A DNA stretch of 64,000 nucleotides from Streptomyces sp. NBC_00353 (GTDB lineage: Bacteria > Actinomycetota > Actinomycetes > Streptomycetales > Streptomycetaceae), in contig NZ_CP107985.1 in NCBI RefSeq assembly GCF_036108815.1, positions 9,669,501-9,733,500 of the forward strand. Direction: 5' to 3'. Positions 62,203 to 64,000 of the stretch are shown in pieces. Position numbers and translations under genes: made by a program. Under the pieces are notes generated by a model. The model saw only the letters and a list, made by a program, of their open reading frames with translations, searched no databases and was not told the DNA's origin. How positions within the stretch are numbered: position 1 is the first letter of the stretch; every line of letters starts with the position of its first letter.

Positions 62203-62901
62203 TCAGGGGCGCTGCTCGCGGCAGTCCTCTTCGGTGCACTCGAGAGCGGTGAGGGTCTGGTCGGCCTGCTCGCTGGTCAGGGGAGGTTCGGGCAGTTCGT
62301 GGGCGCCCTGGGTGCGGAAGGCGTCGAGCATCAGGTGGAGGTGGCGGCGCCAGGCCCGGGGGGCGATGGTGCGGGTGGCCTGGATGATTCCGGCCTGGGA
62401 CCAGATCACGAAGGCGATGTCCTGCGGGGTGACGTCGTCGCGCAGGGCGCCCTGTTCCTGGGCGTTGCGCATGATCTGGGTGCAGATTTCCTTGGCGCGT
62501 TCGTGCATTTCGCGGCCGGTCGCGTGGAGGGGGAGCCGTGCCGAGACCAGGTCGTTGAAGGCGCGGTCGCAGGCCTGCAGCTGGCAGAGTTTCTCCATGT
62601 AGCGGCAGAATCCCTCCCAGGCGTCGTCCATGGCCGCGGCCTCTTCCGCGGCGATGAGCAGTTCCGTGTACTTCACGTTGAAAAGCGTTTCGACCAGGGC
62701 GAGGCGGGTGGGGAAGTGGCGGTAGAGCGTGCCGATCGCGACGCCGGCCTCGCGGGCGACGCCCTCCAGGGACGCTCCGAGGCCCTGCTCGGCGAAGGCG
62801 GTGCGGGCGGCGGCCACGATCGCGTCCCTGTTGCGCTGTGCGTCACGGCGCAGGGGTTTCGCCGGGGTGTCGCTCAGGGACGGGGCGTGGTGCTGGCTCA
62901 T
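62203..62901 (-). CDS. TetR-family regulator
   Basis: 232 aa, started at MSQHHAPSLSDTPAKP. The HTH reads QGLGASLEGVAREAGVAIGT then LYRHFPTRLALVE. The C-terminal domain is TetR_C_29/30-like (AFNDLVSARLPLHATGREMH). Three copies of a GAGGCRCCCCTC motif start 12 bp upstream of its start, suggesting autoregulation. Confidence 0.92.
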   Translation of the reverse strand: MSQHHAPSLSDTPAKPLRRDAQRNRDAIVAAARTAFAEQGLGASLEGVAREAGVAIGTLYRHFPTRLALVETLFNVKYTELLIAAEEAAAMDDAWEGFCRYMEKLCQLQACDRAFNDLVSARLPLHATGREMHERAKEICTQIMRNAQEQGALRDDVTPQDIAFVIWSQAGIIQATRTIAPRAWRRHLHLMLDAFRTQGAHELPEPPLTSEQADQTLTALECTEEDCREQRP

Positions 62902-62912
62902 GGCTCGACAGT

Positions 62913-63053
62913 AACATGAGGCACCCCTCCAATTGGATGGTTGTTCTGTTTCCGATCGCAATCTCGTGCCTCCGACGTGCTGTGATGATGCTCACTGCAA
63001 ACATGAGGCGCCCCTCGGGTACGGTGGCGGAGTCGAACGTGAGGCACCCCTCC
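62913..63053. promoter_or_regulatory. three copies of a GAGGCACCCCTC-type motif
   Basis: AACATGAGGCACCCCTCC (62913-62930), AACATGAGGCGCCCCTCG (63000-63017) and AACGTGAGGCACCCCTCC (63036-63053). Each contains the partial palindrome GAGG-N4-CCTC. They fill the divergent region between the TetR gene and the secreted repeat protein and may be its operators. Confidence 0.7.
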
Positions 63054-63157
63054 GGATGACCTTGAAGCCAGCCGACTGACCCGGGATTTCCGGATCTCGG
63101 TTCACATGGAAGCGGCGCCCGCAGGATCGGCGAAGCCGCGGCAGTTTTGTAAGGGAA

Positions 63158-63544
63158 ATGACCATGAGCAGCATGACGAAGCGCCTCTCGATCGCACTCG
63201 CCTCCACGGCACTGGCCGGCGGAGCGCTTCTCGGGGCCGGCGGCTCGGCGTCGGCAGCCACGGTTTCGGTGCCCGTGCAGCACACGCAGCACGTGTCCGC
63301 CACCTCCGTGACCGGCAGCGAACGAGTCGGCCGCTACGCGGACCACGAGGCCGAGGCGGCGTCGTGGCACGGTGTCAGTGCCGCTCGCTGGTACGAGGAC
63401 CAGGTCGACGAGGCGGCGTCGTGGCACGGTGTCAGTGCCACCCGCTGGTACGAGGACCAGGTCGACGAGGCGGCGTCGTGGCACGGTGTCAGTGCCGCCC
63501 GCTGGTACCAGGACCAGGTCGAGTGGTCCCTGAACCACAGCTGA
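63158..63544 (+). CDS. small secreted protein with three 19-residue repeats
   Basis: 128 codons; ATG at 63158 or 63164, with AAGGGA upstream. The signal peptide (ALASTALAGGALLGAGGSAS core) ends near SASA. The mature part has three tandem 19-residue units (EAASWHGVSAARWYEDQVD type) rich in Trp, Glu and Asp. Function unknown. It resembles short repeat-type secreted peptides of Streptomyces. Likely controlled by the divergent TetR. Confidence 0.8.
   Translation: MTMSSMTKRLSIALASTALAGGALLGAGGSASAATVSVPVQHTQHVSATSVTGSERVGRYADHEAEAASWHGVSAARWYEDQVDEAASWHGVSATRWYEDQVDEAASWHGVSAARWYQDQVEWSLNHS
63353..63523 (+). repeat. 57-bp tandem repeat, three copies
   Basis: Units at 63353, 63410 and 63467, nearly identical in DNA (GAGGCGGCGTCGTGGCACGG). 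The period is exactly 19 codons. Confidence 0.95.
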
Positions 63545-63865
63545 CGCGGCCCGGACCGCCCCACTCCGGAACGGCGGCACCTGCCCGGACAGCAGCACGG
63601 CCGCACCCCCGGCCGACCGGGATCCCGGACCGCGCCCCCACGGCGCTCCGCACCCGCATCGGGAAGACCACCGCACGCAGGACGAAGGCACTCCGGCCCC
63701 CAGCGCCCGCCAATGCCGACCACGGCCAGGCCTGCGCCCGCGCATGAACCCCACCGGCCGCATCCCCGGCCGACCGCTTCCCCGCACACCGTGACACCCG
63801 GCCGGACCAGGCAGGTCCTCTCCACACGGGGACGGTCACCCGCGACGCGAACACCACGCCACGCC
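63545..63865. other. stretch without recognisable gene
   Basis: About 320 bp with Pro/Arg-rich shadow frames only. No membrane segment is encoded here, which matters for the transporter fragment that follows. Confidence 0.4.
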
Positions 63866-64000
63866 CGGTTCCTTTCCGCCGCGCTGGTCGTGAACTTCGT
63901 GATCGTGCCGCTGGTCGTCGCCGCGATATTCACGTTCCTCCCCGCCGACCAGACCGTCCGGCTCGGTGTCCTGCTGGTGCTGCTGTGCCCGTGCGTGGAC
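63866..64000 (+). pseudogene. bile acid:sodium symporter/ACR3-like transporter fragment, runs off window
   Basis: The frame reads SAALVVNFVIVPLVVAAIFT, then DQTVRLGVLLVLLCPCVD, which match the third and fourth membrane segments of ACR3-like arsenite or bile-acid-type carriers, with the Cys-bearing CPCVD. The expected first two membrane helices are not upstream, so the 5' end appears lost. The 3' end lies outside the window. Confidence 0.5.

Noticed and set aside
61932..62919. Plus-strand frame antisense to the TetR gene
   Set aside because: Gly/Val-rich shadow of the TetR gene, which has a clear HTH.
1..64000. tRNA or rRNA genes and CRISPR arrays
   Set aside because: I saw no rRNA-like stretch, no tRNA cloverleaf with a CCA-type end, and no spaced short repeats. 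A tRNA scan would be decisive.

Overview
This is a high-GC actinomycete window, most like Streptomyces or a close relative. The signs are strong codon bias, many TetR, WYL, LacI and XRE regulators, and secreted peptides with Ala-rich signal sequences. It looks like an accessory arm of a linear replicon (chromosome end or linear plasmid). Transposases of at least eight families (IS5, IS110 x2, IS982, ISL3 x2, IS630 x2, IS256, an IS701-like type, IS1182 and rve-type scraps) lie among broken genes. Two loci also point to linear-end replication: a tpg terminal-protein fragment and a complete gene pair that resembles a telomere-associated polymerase-like protein plus a partner.

Layout. (1) 0-9.4 kb: a hydrolase-TetR-membrane protein cassette is present twice. 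The second copy is preceded by an XRE regulator, an SDR and a 3-hydroxyisobutyrate-dehydrogenase domain fused in frame to the hydrolase. Between the copies an IS110 element sits inside an IS5-type transposase gene. (2) 9.4-12.4 kb: remnants (IS982, TniQ-like, EthD, ISL3) and small unknown proteins. (3) 12.4-14.1 kb: a WYL regulator and a divergent VOC protein, framed by 40-bp inverted repeats. (4) 14.4-18.2 kb: a frameshifted coiled-coil gene, an unknown gene and an N-terminally truncated helicase cut by an IS630 element. (5) 18.2-41.1 kb: two identical IS630 copies in opposite orientation bound a 20.4-kb island. After KAP NTPase, integrase and ISL3 remnants, the island carries a catabolic regulon: a secreted beta-helix glycosidase-like protein, a PcaB-family lyase, orphan E1 alpha/beta, a ribose-type ABC transporter, a solute-binding-like protein without signal peptide, an SDR, a VOC protein, a muconolactone-isomerase-like protein, a Gfo/Idh/MocA oxidoreductase and a LacI regulator. 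Seven copies of a palindrome close to TCAAWCGWTTGA stand in front of its transcription units and are probably the LacI operators. (6) 41.1-47 kb: tpg fragment, Mrr-type nuclease with a coiled-coil N terminus, HTH protein, Tap-like protein and its overlapping partner. (7) 47-53 kb: small regulators, secreted peptides and decaying genes (aminoglycoside phosphotransferase, gnd, an SDR with an 88-bp tandem repeat), then a TetR gene with a clear operator. (8) 53-64 kb: IS110 and IS701-like elements, a TetR-controlled oxidoreductase set (MDR, F420/NADP-reductase-like, old yellow enzyme), an IS256 element, another TetR, a repeat-containing secreted peptide and a 5'-truncated transporter running off the window.

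The most coherent biology is the LacI regulon (secreted depolymerase, uptake, cytoplasmic breakdown) and the possible telomere-replication module. All functional calls rest on sequence reading and remembered family features. No database search was run.
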